DNA of 59,683 nt from a virus. Shown piece by piece: positions 59,208-59,683 of this stretch. Position 1 is the first letter of the stretch; each line of letters begins with the position of its first letter. The stretch is from positions 1 to 59,683 of IMG/VR virus record IMGVR_UViG_3300029982_000021. One strand, 5' to 3'. The notes under the pieces were generated by a model that had not been told where the DNA came from, did no database searches, and saw only the letters and a list, made by a program, of their open reading frames with translations. A program made the position numbers and the translations under genes.

Positions 59208-59420
59208 ATGAAATATATAAAAATATTTGAAAATTCTAAAGAAGAAGGTAAATTTTGGAAAATAAATACAGATGAACCATATTTTGAAATCTCATTAAAT
59301 AAACTTAAATTTGATGATTTTTTAAAGCAACAAATATATGATATGAATAATGGTTATATAAAAAATAGTGGATGGATTTTTATTTACGTTATAGATACAA
59401 AAACTTCATGGATGGGGTAG
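59208..59420 (+). CDS. Tagged small protein
   Basis: A 70-residue protein beginning MKYIKIFENSKEEGKF (I-F-E then Asn) and ending TKTSWMG at TAG followed directly by TAA. It has no KFN end, so it may be a truncated member or a separate short one. Confidence 0.6.
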   Translation: MKYIKIFENSKEEGKFWKINTDEPYFEISLNKLKFDDFLKQQIYDMNNGYIKNSGWIFIYVIDTKTSWMG

Positions 59421-59527
59421 TAACAGTTAGATAAATTCTTATTTATATTTGCTTATTATTATTCAAAATTAACTAAAATTGACTTTATTTTATTTATATA
59501 TAGTTTATAAAAAAAATAAATAAATAA

Positions 59528-59683
59528 ATGTTAAATTTGAATGAAGCATCTGAATATTTAAAAGTATCAAAATCAACACTAAGACGGTGGGAGAGCAATG
59601 GAATTATAACTTCAATAAGAACTAATGGTAATCATAGGAGATATGATATAATTGAATTGAATAGATGTATAAACACTAAAATT
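59528..59683 (+). CDS. IS607-like serine recombinase or MerR-type HTH protein, partial
   Basis: The frame starts MLNLNEASEYLKVSKSTLRRWESNG and goes on to IITSIRTNGNHRRYDIIELNRCIN; it runs off the window edge after 52 codons. The pattern (LNLxEAxEYLxVSxxTLRRWExxGxIxxIRTxGxHRRY) is the MerR-like N-terminal domain of IS607-family TnpA serine recombinases, though a stand-alone regulator cannot be excluded. Confidence 0.65.
   Translation, partial: MLNLNEASEYLKVSKSTLRRWESNGIITSIRTNGNHRRYDIIELNRCINTKI

Overview
The window looks like part of a large, strictly lytic, T4-like myovirus (probably jumbo-class) that infects a Bacteroidetes/Flavobacteria-type host. It is extremely AT-rich, lacks Shine-Dalgarno leaders (most starts follow A/T-rich sequence), and has several promoters of the Bacteroidetes TAnnTTTG type in front of likely early/middle genes. 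The identifiable core is a contractile-tail virus: a giant tail sheath, a baseplate block with LysM/gp53-like and gp27-like proteins and a gp5-like cell-wall-degrading hub, UvsX/RecA, a gp41/DnaB-type helicase, a gp47/Mre11-like protein, a class II ribonucleotide reductase, a GH19 endolysin and a phage Dam-type methylase. I saw no tRNA, rRNA or CRISPR array.

Layout. 1-5.9 kb: mostly minus-strand small proteins that share an N-terminal peptide (MKYLKxFE, MKTYIQFINEA and similar) and often a C-terminal KFN[I/L]; among them are an ADP-ribosyltransferase-like protein, a HExxH metalloprotease-like protein and a VWA protein. 6.1-11.6 kb: a homing-type endonuclease and the tail sheath, both minus. 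11.9-21 kb: mainly plus; sigma factor, rhomboid protease, small membrane/secreted proteins, a VWA metallopeptidase-like protein and its MoxR ATPase. 21-32 kb: minus; DNA metabolism (RNR, helicase, UvsX) riddled with endonuclease genes. The helicase is a fractured gene: a split intein begins in its P-loop, and an endonuclease lies between the halves. 32-44.5 kb: plus; baseplate block, heptose kinase, small overlapping genes, gp47-like protein. 44.7-51 kb: secreted and membrane proteins, AAA ATPase, a second cluster of tagged small proteins, Dam methylase, DeoC-like protein. 51-53 kb: GIY-YIG endonuclease with nine tandem modules. 53-59.7 kb: endolysin, Nudix hydrolase, more tagged proteins, a protein with about twenty 16-residue repeats, and at the right edge the start of an IS607-like (MerR-HTH) protein.

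The most interesting pattern is the set of about 23 otherwise unrelated small proteins carrying a common N-terminal peptide ending in Glu. It resembles the T4 capsid-targeting/propeptide sequence of internal head proteins (MKTYQEFIAE in the T4 internal proteins). Fifteen of them also end in KFN[I/L]. I infer a large arsenal of head-packaged, injected effector proteins. Other unusual items are the atypically split intein, hairpins that bury endonuclease start codons, three ORFs that continue in frame past a TAA, a structured leader before the sigma factor and twin palindromic operators.
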